The notes beneath the pieces were generated by a model. That model did no database searches, was not told the origin of the DNA, and was given only the letters and a program-made list of their open reading frames with translations. The translations under genes and the position numbers were made by a program. Below, in pieces: positions 47,303-58,853 of a stretch of 64,000 bases of DNA. This DNA comes from Oopsacas minuta (lineage: Eukaryota; Porifera; Hexactinellida; Lyssacinosida; Leucopsacidae): contig JAKMXF010000055.1 of the NCBI GenBank assembly GCA_024704765.1, positions 511,630-575,629 on the forward strand, written 5' to 3'. The first letter of the stretch is position 1, and every line of letters begins with the position of its first letter.

Positions 47303-49854
47303 TATATTGACCCTAAGCATTCGTATATATATAAATTGCACAATTAGAGGTTGATTCCGTTCGCTATATTAGAGTTGATATTAACATTGCAATGATCCAA
47401 GTACTCATCTTACCATTATTGATGCTCCATGTTGAAAGAATAAATAATACACTGACTAAATAAAATATCTGATAAATATACAATTGTATACCCTGGTACG
47501 CTGCAAATATTGATGCACATACAATATTATACCTGAATGAACTATTTGGCCATCTTTGTTCAGTTTTGTGTTTAAGTATAGGATCTCAGATATTATAAAT
47601 TCCAATAATATCATCTCAAATCAACAATTATCTCCAATACGTTCTAGTTTTAAGTACGAGTTGAATTTAGTACTTTTTGACTCAGTAGGATTTGGTATAT
47701 AGTATGAGTTGAATTGTGGTACGTATTGTCTGGCAATCGTTTTGTAGCAAGGAGGAGCCTTGTATTGATCTAATTACGAATTTTGGAATCAAAGTTTCTG
47801 GATATGTGGGCCAATAACATGGTAGATATGGATAAATCTTAATACCTGATAGGTCGAGGAGTAATATATGAGCGAAGTGAATAATTATTTCAAGATATAT
47901 ATGTTCACATTTACAGAAATGGTACTTCTATTTCTCTGCCACTGGTTCGGGTTGCCCTGAATCGCAATAGAAATTGAATGAGTGCCTCTTTGGCTCAGTT
48001 GGGGATGCTTTTGACTCTCGATCATAGAGGTTTCGGAGCCGCTGATTTACAGAGGGATTGTTTTCATTATGAACTTCCTAAAGAAAGGGAATCCAGGTAC
48101 CAAGCACTTAGCAGCCATAGGGCCAAGGCAACACCAAACGTTTAATTGGGGTAAGGGCAACTGCCTCACAAGGGCGCCATATTTCATAAAGCTTGAACTG
48201 TATTTATCATAGATCTGTCTTTACCTATGCTGATACCTAACACAATTCTATTTAACGAAAACAGACATCTAGATTTGTCAGTTTGAACGCTTCTAGATAT
48301 TCATTCATCAAATTAGAATTGGATATCCCATATACGTAGTTATTGATATTTCTCAGATCAGCGGATTTGCATCAAAATTCATTGGGATAAGATTGGAAAA
48401 TTTAACTTAGATGATGGAAATCTTTCATCACCCATGAAGATCACAATAGTATTGGAAAGTCATATCATTCTAACTCATAAGGTAGATAAAACTTTGTCGG
48501 ATATATGTGATATCATTCAAGAATTTTGAGCCCACAAATATTGATTTTCCAGGCAATAATGTACACTTGGAAACAAATAGAATATAGATCAAAACTCGTT
48601 TATCAATAAATTCATAAAATTATCACATCATTCAAAATCAAAAGAGGACATGAAACAATTACATTTGAATTATAATAAATATTGTACAATGGCACTTGAT
48701 TTTCAACGGGCGATTACCTAAATTCAAATGATACATTATATGGTACTAGATGATAATTAATGCGGATTTCACCAATCTGAACATTTCGTGCCACTTTATT
48801 GAGATAGCAAAGCGTCCGAGCATGTATTTAAGGGATTTCAAACTTCATAAAATATCAAAACAAGGAACCTTCGAATGTGGGAAAATATACATACCTGTGA
48901 GAAATTTTGTTCAGGAAAATTTGAATGATGAACATTTTGATAAATCTGAAATAAAGAAAATTCAATAATAAATTGCAAAACTTCAAAACTAATGGAAGTT
49001 AGGGATAAAATTAATTTAAGGTTTGGTTTATCAATACATCTAAGAGTATATAAATCATCAATAGAAAAGATAGAGTAAGGCAGCAATTCTTGGGAAAATT
49101 TCTTTAGATACCATTCGAAATCAGGATTCCTAAGGAAAAATATTCATGCGGCATTAAGATAAGATATTGGTAATGAATATATACTAAATTAATAAAATTG
49201 ATGGGAAAGACACCTTGGGATTGTAAATATTAGAGATAGTAATCATCATAAAATAAAATTTGATTTATAAGTTAGTCCGTAGCATGAAAATTGTATTATG
49301 GGATAAAAATTGGTCTAGAAATGTCTCAATTATGACATCTCGCATAATTAGAGAATTTAGAAGGGGATAGAAGAATTAAATTCCTGTCGGAATGCTAAAT
49401 CCGATCTTGAGACTTCCGAATTAATCAAATGTCAAACTTTGATATTTTCATGAATATTTAGTAAACCAATAATTGAAATTACTAAATACATGTACAGACT
49501 TGTACTGAAAGACATCAATGGAGAAACTTGGTAGCTGAAAACGAATTTCAAATTTTAGGTTGTATTGCGAACAACTTATTAATAAGGCACCTGATTGGTG
49601 CATGAGAAGGAGTGAAAAAATTGGCCAATGATCTAGATATCGATTCTTTCAGGGAAAGGGACAATCTGAGCTATATTATATTAATAGATTGTGTCATTGC
49701 AGTAAGCTGCCATAAGGCCTAAATACCCCCAAAATTGATATTCTCCGATTTGGTTCATATATGTAAGTAAAGTCATCTACATTACATAAGCGCGCAGTAA
49801 AAGGGAATTGGATTGGTCAAATATTTTCGAAGTTATGCATGCTCAAAGGAGGGA
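47303..49854. other. Anonymous stretch, 2.5 kb
   Basis: No gene is recognised. A tRNA-like A-box (TGGCTCAGTTGG) at about 47,991 lacks a matching B-box and acceptor stem. Overlapping 72-82-codon ORFs at 48,750-49,086 occur on opposite strands without domains. Confidence 0.35.
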
Positions 49855-50307
49855 GCGTCGTTAGTCCTACTCCACATGTAGGCTTTAGTCCCAATTCTGA
49901 TTTGTGATGCTATTCCTAAATGTAAAATTGCTATTTATCCTTTTCATGAGTAGGCGTTAGTCCTACTCTAAATATTATCAATAGTCTCAATCTTTTCAGG
50001 AGTAGAGATTTGTTCTACTCTAGATACTGCCAATAGTCCAACCCTATTCAAGTTTAGATATTACTGGCATTAGTCTTTGTTTCACAGTAATGATAACCGA
50101 GACTATGAGCATTTACTTACACTAATGGGATACCAGTGATTGACTTTAATACCATTAGCGTTGGATCTTGGCACTGAGAATGGCTGGAGGTTTCGCTTAC
50201 GTCCCTGCGTCTTGCCAAGTGTCTATAAATCCCCTCAAGAAGGTGATTGCTTTGGAATTAACTTGGATTATCTAACTAGATTCATTTAGCAGAGAATATG
50301 AGCATTA

Positions 50308-51647
50308 CGAGGCCGTTCAATAAGTCTTGCGGGTGATATCATAGAATATGGTACAAACACTATACACACTAATTCACTATATTATTTAATCAAAGTAATC
50401 TCCTCCTGCAGATACACAAAAGTTTTAACCTTTCCACACACCTGTAAACATATTTCTATACTATTCTTTGGGGGATGGATTTGAAGTGCTGGTACAGGCC
50501 CGTTCCGAGTGCTTGTAATGTGTTAAAACCTTCACCTTGAAGGTAGATTTTATGCTTGGGGAATAGCCAAAAATCACACACAGCTAGGTTTGGTGAGTGT
50601 GGTGGATGGGGAAGTAATTCTAACCCTTCTACATCCAAGAAATTTTTGGTAAGCTTAGCTGTATGGGAACTGGCGTTATCAATTAAAATCTCCAATCCTC
50701 GAGTTCCGGATTTCGGGCGGTACTTTGTATATTTTTTATCAAATTTGGAGGCACTTGCTCTGTAAAGAAAGTAGCAATAACAGCCTTGCCAATCTCACAA
50801 GGCAAAAGCAGGACAATTCCATGACTACTGAAGAAGATTGTATACATAATCTTAGGTTTTCTGAAGTCGGGCCAAGGAATTTTAGCCGGTTGTTCGTCGT
50901 CCACCACCCATGAGCGCCTCTGATACTTGCTATTTGGTGTTGAATAGTACACCCACGTCTCGTCACCAGTCATAATCTTTGTTAGGTGTCTAGAATCACA
51001 GTTCTCTTAAGTTTTCAAGAGTTTCTTGTTAATATTCAGTCGTGCCAACCTTTGATTCTCAATGAGCTTATGCGGGACCCATTTCCCACAAATCGATCGG
51101 TAGCCAAGCTCAGTTGTCAGAATTATATCAAAAGCTCCGGGTGAAATATCCATACTTTGTTCTAACTGATTGACAGTAATGCACTTGTCTTCCATGACCA
51201 TACTTTCAATGAGTGCGGTATTCTCTGAAGTGGTGACAGATACCGGTCTTCCAGATCGAGGTAAATCTGTGACGTCAGCATCATCAGATCTAAAACGGGC
51301 AACACATCGCTCTACAGTTGATCTGGAAGGACAATCCCCGCACATTATCTCCTGTAACTCACTGAAGATTTGTATGAGGTGGATCTTGAGTATTATGCGA
51401 AACTCTATGTAAGTTCGTCATTTGAGGTTGAAATTATCCTCCTTTGAAGCCATAAATTCAACGTGGGTATAAATTGACTACACATAACTATCTCAAAGAT
51501 TCATAAGTTGTATTGAATAAGCTTGAAACTTTCAGTATATGTAGTTTAACTATATGGGCTTATAATAAATGAAAGCTAGATATACGTGTAGTACTTGACT
51601 AATTCCAAAGATATATCATGACCCGCAAGACTTATTGAACTCCCTGA
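50308..51647 (-). mobile_element. Mariner element with both terminal repeats
   Basis: The left end CGAGGCCGTTCAATAAGTCT and the reverse-complemented right end TCAGGGAGTTCAATAAGTCT continue identically through TGCGGGT. TA flanks both sides (50,306-50,307; 51,648-51,649). The length is 1,340 bp. It is inserted inside the foldback element. Confidence 0.92.
50382..51453 (-). pseudogene. Mariner transposase, few disruptions
   Basis: ATG at 51,453 opens MASKEDNFNLK and meets a stop at codon 12. The DNA-binding region continues in order (RSTVERCVARFRSDDADVTD, LPRSGRPVSVTTSENTALIE, SMVMEDKCITVNQLEQSMDI, ICGKWVPHKLIENQRLARLN). It is followed by KIMTGDETWVYYSTPNSKYQ (first Asp), EILIDNASSHTA (second Asp) and PHPPHSPNLAVCDFWLFPKH (third Asp in AVCD). 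The tail ends FVYLQEEITLIK with a stop at 50,382. YSTPNSK in place of YDPETK marks a separate lineage. A stop near 51,005 and a frame change near 50,690 inactivate it. The usual SPDLAP is SPNLAV. Confidence 0.87.
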
Positions 51648-51779
51648 TAACACATTAGCTATCAAATGTTCAACATAATTAGGAAAAATCAAACGAATGT
51701 AATACATTTTACATGTAGGACTAACGTCTACATAGAGAGTACGACTAAACCATACATATGGATTAAGACTAACGCATGC

Positions 51780-52488
51780 GCCTGTTCAGATTATCGACCT
51801 AGCTATAGCTTTGCACTGTATTGACGTCATAAAATCAGCTTACGATTTTTGCATTGAATACAGTGATCTTTAGGGGTAGGAATTGATTCTGAAAGTCTTG
51901 CAACAGCAACAAACATATAAATTTTAACAGCGCCAAACATTCCAATATGACAGAATGGATTTTGAGCTTTTGATATCTTTACATTCAAGGACATAATCTT
52001 CGAAAATTGTCCAAATATTGTCGCCACAACTATGAGAACGTCACACAATGTGCCCACTATTCTGAAATTACGCTAACACACGAAATTCCTTGTTCCCGAA
52101 GAAATTGCTCTCAGAACTATAGGTCAGTTGCCTCATTCCGTCTCCTACAAAACACTGCGCTTATACTTTAAGTAGGGTGAATGTATTGTTGATTTTATGA
52201 TTCTAAACAAATTTAATATTGAAATATTTAGAGACAGACATCTTTACATGGGTAATGAAGTAGGGCGGATAACATGTTGGAACTTTAGAGTTTAGAATTT
52301 TCAAAACTTCATAATATGTACCATATTCAATTAGTTTTTGACGAATAAAATACAAAATATACAAACAGAGAAAATTGATATAAACGGAAATATCATGGTA
52401 ATGGAATAAGTAGATTCATTTTATAGCATTATATATGGTTGTAAAAGTCCCAGAAACTTGTACTTTCAACTTATATAAAATTATCATA
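51780..52488. other. Anonymous stretch
   Basis: The 76-codon minus ORF at 51,827-52,057 has no recognised domain. No element ends were found. Confidence 0.35.
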
Positions 52489-53792
52489 CAGGGTGGCCAA
52501 TAAGTTCTGGCACATAGAAAAACTACTATAACTTAACCAATATTCATTATATTGAGTTGATATTTTAGCATAAGTAGTTAGGCATTATGATTTTTATCGT
52601 GCACAATCTCTATTCTATGTATCCGCCTTTCTTTATGATAACAGACTTCAGACGCCCGGGGACTGCCCACACTGCGGTACGCAGCATCTCCTGTGGGATT
52701 TTGCCCATTCTCTCGTCAGAGATTGCTTTAGAGACTTAATACTGTTATGGGACTTCGAGCAAGCACTTGACTCTAAAATGGACCACACTGAGAATCTAGA
52801 GGGTTGAGGTCTGGGCCAGACGGCGGCCATTCTACCTTTGAAATAAAGTCAGAAATATTCGCCTGAAGCCATTCCTGAGTGTTTGCTGTATGGGCAGGAG
52901 CACTGCCTTGTTGGAATATGAACGGCTGGTTTTCAAACATCATCTCACCAAGATCTTTCACAATGGGCTGTAAAATGAGCTCCTTATACGTTGCAGCACT
53001 TATTTTGACCCCTGCAGGAACGAAAAGCAGTGGTGTCGGGCCAACAGAAGATACTCTGGCCCAAACCATCAACGAAAGTGGTTTCTGCACTCTTTTGACT
53101 TACCTGTAGTCATCAGGGATAGTAGAAGTGCTTTTAGATAATTTTCTATCGTTTGACGATTGAATGCTTGTTCAACGCTGAAAAGTTTTTCATCGGAGAA
53201 AAGGACTTGATCCAGTCCCTGGGCTGCGAATCATGTATGGAGGACTTTGCTTCTTGAGAGACTCTTTGTCTTTATTTTGTCTGAAGGAAATGGACTTTCC
53301 TTTTCTTGAACGAAGATAGCCCTAAGTCTCTCTTGACAATCGTTTGAAGAGATCTACGGATATTTTCAGTTCTTTAGCCATTTTTCTGATCGATCGCTGA
53401 GGATTTCGCAACACTCGACTCCGCACTACCTTTCGCATCTTTACGGTCGTGATGGAGACGGGGCGACCAGTTCTGGCTCTGTCCATCACGGCACCAGTCT
53501 CATTGAAGCGTTTTATCGTACGGATTACGAAATTCCGACGAGTCTGTGGAATTTTTAAAAGTTTCATTATTTCTTTTTGTTTTTTCCCTTTTTGAAATAA
53601 TTCAACAATCGCCGACCGTTCTTTCTCCATAGCTGATAATTTGTTCCTGGTTTTCAAATAGTGTATTTTTCAATGAATATTGTATTGCGAGAGATAACAG
53701 AATAAACACATACCAGTAACGTCAATCAATCTTAATAATTAAAGATTTTTGTACGATATAAAGTTATGTGCCAGAACTTATTGGCCACCCTG
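52489..53792 (-). mobile_element. maT-like (DD37D) Tc1/mariner element
   Basis: Perfect 28-bp terminal inverted repeats occupy 52,489-52,516 and 53,765-53,792, beginning CAGGGTGGCCAATAAGTTCT. TA flanks both ends (52,487-52,488; 53,793-53,794). The length is 1,304 bp. The perfect repeats suggest this is one of the younger insertions in the window. Confidence 0.93.
52600..53657 (-). pseudogene. maT-like transposase, catalytic Asp lost
   Basis: ATG at 53,657 opens MKTRNKLSAMEKERSAIVEL, with helix-turn-helix text (IMKLLKIPQTRRNFVIRTIK), then MDRARTGRPVSITTVKMRKV and RNPQRSIRKMAKELKISVDL. The frame breaks at 53,322. The first Asp is in FSDEKLFSVEQAFN near 53,190. A second long frame (52,773-53,090) has KPLSLMVWARVSSVGPTPLL, PFIFQQGSAPAHTANT and WPPSGPDLNPLD. 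QQDSAPAH is the usual family text, so the second catalytic Asp is Gly here. Spacing to the D of NPLD is 36 residues (one residue short of DD37D). An altered tail (SPITVLSL near 52,740) ends the gene. Confidence 0.85.
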
Positions 53793-54597
53793 TATTTCGA
53801 AAATGAATTTGAGGGAGGAAGTGTTTGCTAGAAGAGATGCGGGAGCAACCCAAGCACACTAGTCAATAGCAAAATATTAGTACGTTGTCATGTGTATGCA
53901 CCTTTGATGCACATGCATGTGTACAAGTGTAAATGCAAGTGCATATATAAGTTGGTGTACATACATGTGCACTGGTTTATGCCACTTTATAAACTAGATT
54001 GGCCACAAATATGCATACACGCGTATATACGGATGATAATTAAACTTTCAATGTTGAAAAGCATTTCTAGAATATTTGTTGCATATTGAAAGTAAAATGC
54101 TACAATAAAACAAAAATTTACTTTTTGAATATTTAAAACGTAATTTACAGGCTATCATATGCAAATAACTAAGAATATTACATGCTAATATATGTTGTTT
54201 GAAAGGGCAAGGCAGTTGTCAAGTAAACTAGATAAGAGCTGAGCATGTTTCAATAATAATTCCACAAACAACAACCTACCACAGTTATAAACTTAAAAAA
54301 TGGCCATCTATTATAAACACATTGATATAAGTTCATATCGGATCTGAGAACAAAGTTTTGGTTTACTCCAAGATGATACAATATCGAAACCCACTGTTAA
54401 CGTAAAAAAATGTATTTATCCTGACTAAGGGGATATCAGCAGTCAAAATGGACATGTACTTACACAAAATAACTTTACTTCCTTTATAGTATAGCGATAA
54501 TAAATAATCAAAGTGGAAACAGCCAGAGATTTAACCTTGATTCATAGCTAATGAAATTCAAAGTAAGCCTGACGTATATATTATGTACTTATATATA
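53793..54597. other. Anonymous stretch with TGCA/CATG-rich patch
   Basis: From about 53,890 to 54,030 TGTGTA, CATGCA and GTGCAT words recur without a fixed unit, a degenerate purine-pyrimidine alternating tract. No gene is present; the 65-codon ORF over it is Tyr/His/Cys-rich because of the repeat. The 54,480-54,597 part could be the upstream portion of the gypsy LTR region if the mariner split it, but no match was shown. Confidence 0.4.
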
Positions 54598-54599
54598 TA

Positions 54600-55927
54600 C
54601 GAGGGTAGTCCAAAAAGTTTAGAGAATCTATATGAAAGAATAGTAGGAAATGGATTATTTTTTTATAGTTTCTCGAAGTAAATACCAGATGACTGTATGC
54701 ATAAATCCATCCTTCTAACCCAACTTTCAAAACAATTTTCCCAGTCTTCTTTGGTTAGGTCTTGGAGGGCCCCATTATAAGCCAGTCTTGCCTCTTCTGC
54801 ACTATCGAAATGAACCCCTTTGATCTTCTTTTTTAGTTTAGGGAAAAGAAAGAAGTCGCATGGCGCCAAATCTGGGGAATATGCTGGATGGGGTATCAAT
54901 TTTATACCATTTCTGCAAAGAAATTCATTGTTAAAGCTGCCTTGTGTGCACTTGCATTGTCATGGTGCCATTGAAGTGAGGTGAGGTAGGCTTTAGGATG
55001 TAAAATGCTCCACTTTTCTATCACCTGAGGCATGCAAATGTTGACATACCAACTCGCAGTTACAGTCTTTTGCTCTATAAGGGGAATAGTAGTAACATGT
55101 CCCTTTTTAGAGATGAAACTGACGACCATTTGCTTGTTGCCACTTCGTGCACGTCTCAATTTTTGAGGGGGATCATCATCTGGAAAAAGCCAAACTGAAG
55201 ATTGTTGCTTCGTCTCTGGGTCATATTGATAAATCCAAGTCTCATCTCCCGTAATTAATGTATTCAATAGCTTTGAACGACCATGATCGAATTTTCTGAT
55301 CATAAATTTGCACCAATCCACTCGAGTTGTCATTTGTTCTTCAGAAAGTTTATGTGGAATCCAACGTGCAGCCACTTTCCTCACCAAGAGATGATCATGA
55401 AGTATGGCATGGAGGCTTCCTCTGCTGATGTCTAAATAACTCATTATTTCGTCAATTATGATTCGACGCTCATTTTTGATTATTTTCTTAACTTTCTGGA
55501 TATTTTCTGGGTTAACCGCATCTGCAGGACGTCCTGATCGCATCTCATCACTTAGAGTCTTTCGTCCACGTTAAATTCACCGTACCAGTTGTACATTGTA
55601 GCCAAAGATGGTGATTTTTCTCCAAATGTGCCCTGAAGTTGAATATGTGATTCTTTAGGACTGAGTTTTCTCATAAAGTCATAAAAAATCATTGCGCGAA
55701 AGTCTCTCCTTTCCAAATGTAAATCCATGAGGAATAATTAGGTACGAATTTAAAATAAGAGCCAAGTGCTGACTATATAAGTAGCTGTCAAAAAAGTAAT
55801 AAAAGATAAAAAGCTTAGATATTTTAACTAGAGTAGTTATAAATAGTGTACTATAGATATAAGATGTATTGGTGTGCAAGAAATGAAGTTACAGCATTCA
55901 TTCTAAAAACTTTTTGGACGACCCTCG
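54600..55927 (-). mobile_element. Mariner element with both terminal repeats
   Basis: The left end CGAGGGTAGTCCAAAAAGTT and the reverse-complemented right end CGAGGGTCGTCCAAAAAGTT differ at one base. TA flanks both sides (54,598-54,599; 55,928-55,929) within a TATATATA context. The length is 1,328 bp. It is the best-preserved element in the window. Confidence 0.93.
54663..55728 (-). pseudogene. Mariner transposase, nearly intact
   Basis: ATG at 55,728 opens MDLHLERRDFRAMIFYDF. Residues to about 50 form the first helix-turn-helix (IQLQGTFGEKSPSLATMYNW, YGEFN). A one-base deletion near 55,570 breaks the frame. The next 213 codons are open and contain RSGRPADAVNPENIQKVKK, VRKVAARWIPHKLSEEQMTT, TGDETWIYQYDPETKQQSSV (first Asp) and WHHDNASAHKAA (second Asp). 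A second small deletion near 54,915 precedes LIPHPAYSPDLAPCDFFLFP (third Asp). The C-terminus (GIYFEKL, stop at 54,663) is intact. Length after ignoring the shifts is about 350 residues, normal for mariner. All catalytic residues are retained. Confidence 0.93.
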
Positions 55928-56017
55928 TATATATATAGTAAGGAAGTTATGTAGAGATATTCATTTCACTTTTGTGTATCAAGATAAATTACAAAACGAT
56001 ATTAAACTTACTATAAT

Positions 56018-56035
56018 TGGTAGCAGAGAGTGGGT
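56018..56035 (+). other. Probable retrotransposon primer-binding site
   Basis: TGGTAGCAGAGAGTGGGT follows an AT-rich stretch and starts 33 bases before the gag ATG. TGGTAGCAGAG-type sites are usual just inside gypsy 5' LTRs. The complementary tRNA was not determined. Confidence 0.5.
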
Positions 56036-56429
56036 AGTGGTTTTCTGCTTATGGCAAATGTAAATCTGTAAGTGGGTAAATTGGAAAGTGGTGATATAGA
56101 ATATTTCTCTGAACACTTCGATATATGTCCCCTCGCCAACGATTGGACAACTGTAAACAAGGCAATGATGGTTGCTATCTGCCTACGAGGGGAAGCATTG
56201 GAAGTCTAAAAAGTTTGGAAACTGAGATTTCGTAAGAGTAAAGGAAATCTTGGTGAGTGCTCCAAGCCAGAAGATGTTTAGTTCACTTCGTTAAGCGAGT
56301 TTCAATATAGGTCCCTCTATCCAGTTGAAACGTCACAAAAATTCGTATACGAGCTAGAAGGATTATTGAGAAAGGCATATCTTGTGATGTCGGTAGCAGC
56401 AAAAGAACAACTCTTGTTCGAACAATATA

Positions 56430-57760
56430 CAGGGTATATCACATGTCTTGGCGTGTGAGTAAATGTAAATAGAATTTTCGTTATTGAGTATTTGTTCTAA
56501 TAATATGCCAATATAACCATCATTCCTAGCCAATGCAAATTGTATCCTAGCTGGCATACTACAAACAAAATTTTCTAGAATATTAGTGTTTATGTCAGCC
56601 CACGCGGATTTGTCTCGTAGAATTAAGTCTTCCAGCTTAGTAGCATTTGCCATTTGTCCAATACGGTCTTTCAATATTGACCAGAGGTTTTCAATCGGGT
56701 TTAAATCTGGCGAGTTACCCGACCACTCAACCTCTTCTCTAACCTAGGAAAGTGTTCTACACACCATCTCTGTGTCAAGTTCGCAGTGTGAGGAGTGGCA
56801 CCATCCTGCATGAATAAGAAATCAGGCATGTCAACAAGATTGATCTCTCGAGAATAGAACCTGTATTTGCAGTTCTGTTTGTAGCATCAGTACACGTCTT
56901 GGCTAAGATATCATCTCGATAGTAGGCTCCATTTATCGTTTGTTTCGGAGGAATGATGTGTAATCCGAGAGAACCCTGTGAGACATCATACCCCAGTCTT
57001 GGATTTTGGTGAGAAACCTCATCTGAAAGATAGGTTCAATGATATTTGAATTCCGAGCCCAGATACGATCGTTTTGACGATTTGGCATGGAGAAGATTTG
57101 GAAAGGTGATTCATCTGAGCACAACACCTTTTCCAGTCATCAATTGTCCAATTTATGTGATCTTTAGCGAACTGTAGGCGTTATCCTTCATTTTCTTGCC
57201 AATCGAGATATTTTAGGGCGTTTGAATGATTTTATTGTCAAAGAATTGGTCAAATAGCGATATATACTTGAATGTGAGATAGAGTATCCCTTACCATTGA
57301 GGATAAGTGCCAGTTTACGTGTTGACTTCCCCCTCTTCACTAGAGATTTTGAGATAACTATCTTGCAGACCTTATTCTTGGTTGGAATCATACCGGACGG
57401 AGTTTAGTATTTTGGTCTTTTCCATATTCCTAGTTATGTTACTCTTTGTATCGAACTCAAACCGACATCTAGCATTGAAGCTACAATCTTCTGTTCAATT
57501 CCCGTTTTCAACATGGTAATTGCTTTCAGGCAAATGGACAAACCATGATCTTTGACATTCATATTTCAAAAAGATAAAAGAAATAAAAAAAGAGTTCAAA
57601 ATACAAATCAAAGTGAAAGTATTTATAAAGGGTGTATTTGAATAGATAGGACTTAGTAGTTAAGTGTAAGACAAATATAATTCAATAGAAAATTGTGGTC
57701 TGGTTGAATCAACTTTAAACATTGTAAATTCATACCCACCAAGACAAATAATACACCCTG
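56430..57760 (-). mobile_element. Tc1-like element inside gag
   Basis: The left end CAGGGTATATCACATGTCTT and the reverse-complemented right end CAGGGTGTATTATTTGTCTT are related inverted repeats. TA flanks both (56,428-56,429; 57,761-57,762). The length is 1,331 bp. Removing it would rejoin two pieces of gypsy gag, which supports the boundaries independently. Confidence 0.9.
56500..57391 (-). pseudogene. Tc1-like transposase, frame-broken
   Basis: From 57,391 downward the frame gives NKVCKIVISKSLVKRGKSTR, KLALILNGKGYSISHSSIYR and YLTNSLTIKSFKRP (DNA-binding half). Next come VLCSDESPFQIFSMPNRQN (first Asp, about 57,110), FMQDGATPHTANLTQRW (second Asp, about 56,810) and GNSPDLNPIENLWSILKDR (Glu of DD34E, about 56,700). 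The C-terminal text IGQMANATKLEDLILRDKSA runs to about 56,560. Stops occur around 57,190 and between the catalytic blocks. Confidence 0.85.
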
Positions 57761-58160
57761 TATACCCGGATTACCAAAGGAATCAATGAAAACATAAGAT
57801 TATCGCCAGAAATTCTTAATCAGGCCAAGCCATGAAACGGGAACAGGTACATATAAAGTTAGTAAATGAATCCTTGGTACAGTGAGAGGGAGGATAAGTG
57901 CTTCAATTATTCAGTTCAGACAAGGCTTGAATAGTCAAAACATCACTAAGGGGACATAAGAAGCCTGAATGTACCAGTTAATGCGAGTACTAAACGATTA
58001 GACCTTTTAGATTGCAACGATAGCGAAACAATATGCAGCGTTGGATCCCGTGCGGATTCGAGAAGAGGGTCTGAACGTGGGTCATTTAGTATGTGAAGGA
58101 GAGAAATAAGATGTTATTCTTGTGGAGGTAAAGGGCACATAGCAAGAGATAGTGACTCAA

Positions 58161-58853
58161 TCTAGCGGATCTATGATACAATTTCATTAGGACCCTGGTG
58201 CATTGTGCAAGCTGACTGAAATTCCTAAGCTACTTGTTGAAGTAGATATAGTCAGATATAAAGCGCTAATCGATATTGGAGCTAGTGACAGTTGATTCCA
58301 AAAAGAATGTGTAACGAGTGCCTTAATCCAAAACCAAAGACCAGAGAGCTAGAACATTACTCATTGCCAGAGGCGAGAAGATTAATTTGATAGATGAAGT
58401 TTGCATGGAAGTATCCATTGGGGGACTTCAATTTCCCAGGAGTTTATTGTAGTTTCACCTTTAGTGGATGATTGTATTTGGAATGGATTCTCCAGAAAAA
58501 ACATCGAGTAAATATTGACACCGACCTAAGAACTGTTAAGAGTTCAACACTGGGAATGATCAACATGTTTGGTAGTGCTAACCTCGCTCGAGAAAGAATG
58601 TTAACTCAAACACTGTCTGTCCAGTTCATTCAGAGCAAGATTTGGAACAACTATACCTACTCCAACAGATGTAAGAGGCAATGACTGGGAGTGTAAGGGA
58701 GTTGTCCCTGATTACGGGAATACAGCAGTGTATGAGTTACCCGTCGTGGAGAACGGTGTCCTACATATCATCAATGAGTATAAAGAACTATTTTCATCTG
58801 TCTCCGGAATTGCTAAGGTAGAAGAGTTTCATAATAGGACAAGAATGCTGGTG
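58161..58853 (+). pseudogene. Gypsy-type protease region relic
   Basis: IPKLLVEVDIVRYKALIDIG followed by AS (about 58,223-58,285) corresponds to the aspartic protease active site, usually ALIDTGA. Here the Thr of DTG is Ile. Downstream MEVSIGGLQFPR and VVSPLVDDCI with LRTVKSSTLGMI fit the rest of a retropepsin domain. Several stops interrupt the frame. If intact it would process the polyprotein. Confidence 0.55.

Larger units (their letters stand above)
49855..51779. mobile_element. Foldback-type element split by a mariner
   Basis: Left arm 49,855-49,931 (GCGTCGTTAGTCCTACTCCA, later TAGGCTTTAGTCC and AAATGTAAAATTG) matches the reverse complement of 51,699-51,779 (GCATGCGTTAGTCTTAATCC, later TATGGTTTAGTCG and ACATGTAAAATG). 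Identity is about 75 percent over about 77 bases. Between the arms lie about 420 bp of its own sequence plus the mariner at 50,308-51,647. Degenerate copies of the TTAGTCCTACTCTA motif recur inside the left half (49,949-50,070). It is non-coding apart from the nested mariner. Confidence 0.65.
56051..58160 (+). pseudogene. gag relic with zinc knuckle, split by Tc1
   Basis: ATG at 56,051 opens MANVNL, then a stop, then VGKLESGDIEYFSEHFDI and ANDWTTVNKAMMVAICLRGE, a typical gypsy gag capsid start. In another frame are SLSEFQYRSLYPVETSQKFV and KEQLLFEQY, ending at the Tc1 boundary (56,429). Reading resumes after 57,762 with ENIRLSPEILNQAKP. Near 58,109 is RCYSCGGKGHIARDS. This is a CCHC zinc knuckle whose final Cys is replaced by Ser, so nucleic-acid binding would be impaired. 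It would form the internal capsid of virus-like particles if intact. Confidence 0.7.

Noticed and set aside
47984-48054. tRNA-like sequence with an A-box (TGGCTCAGTTGG)
   Set aside because: No GGTTCGAATC-type B-box in register, and the ends do not form an acceptor stem; at most a SINE-head fragment.
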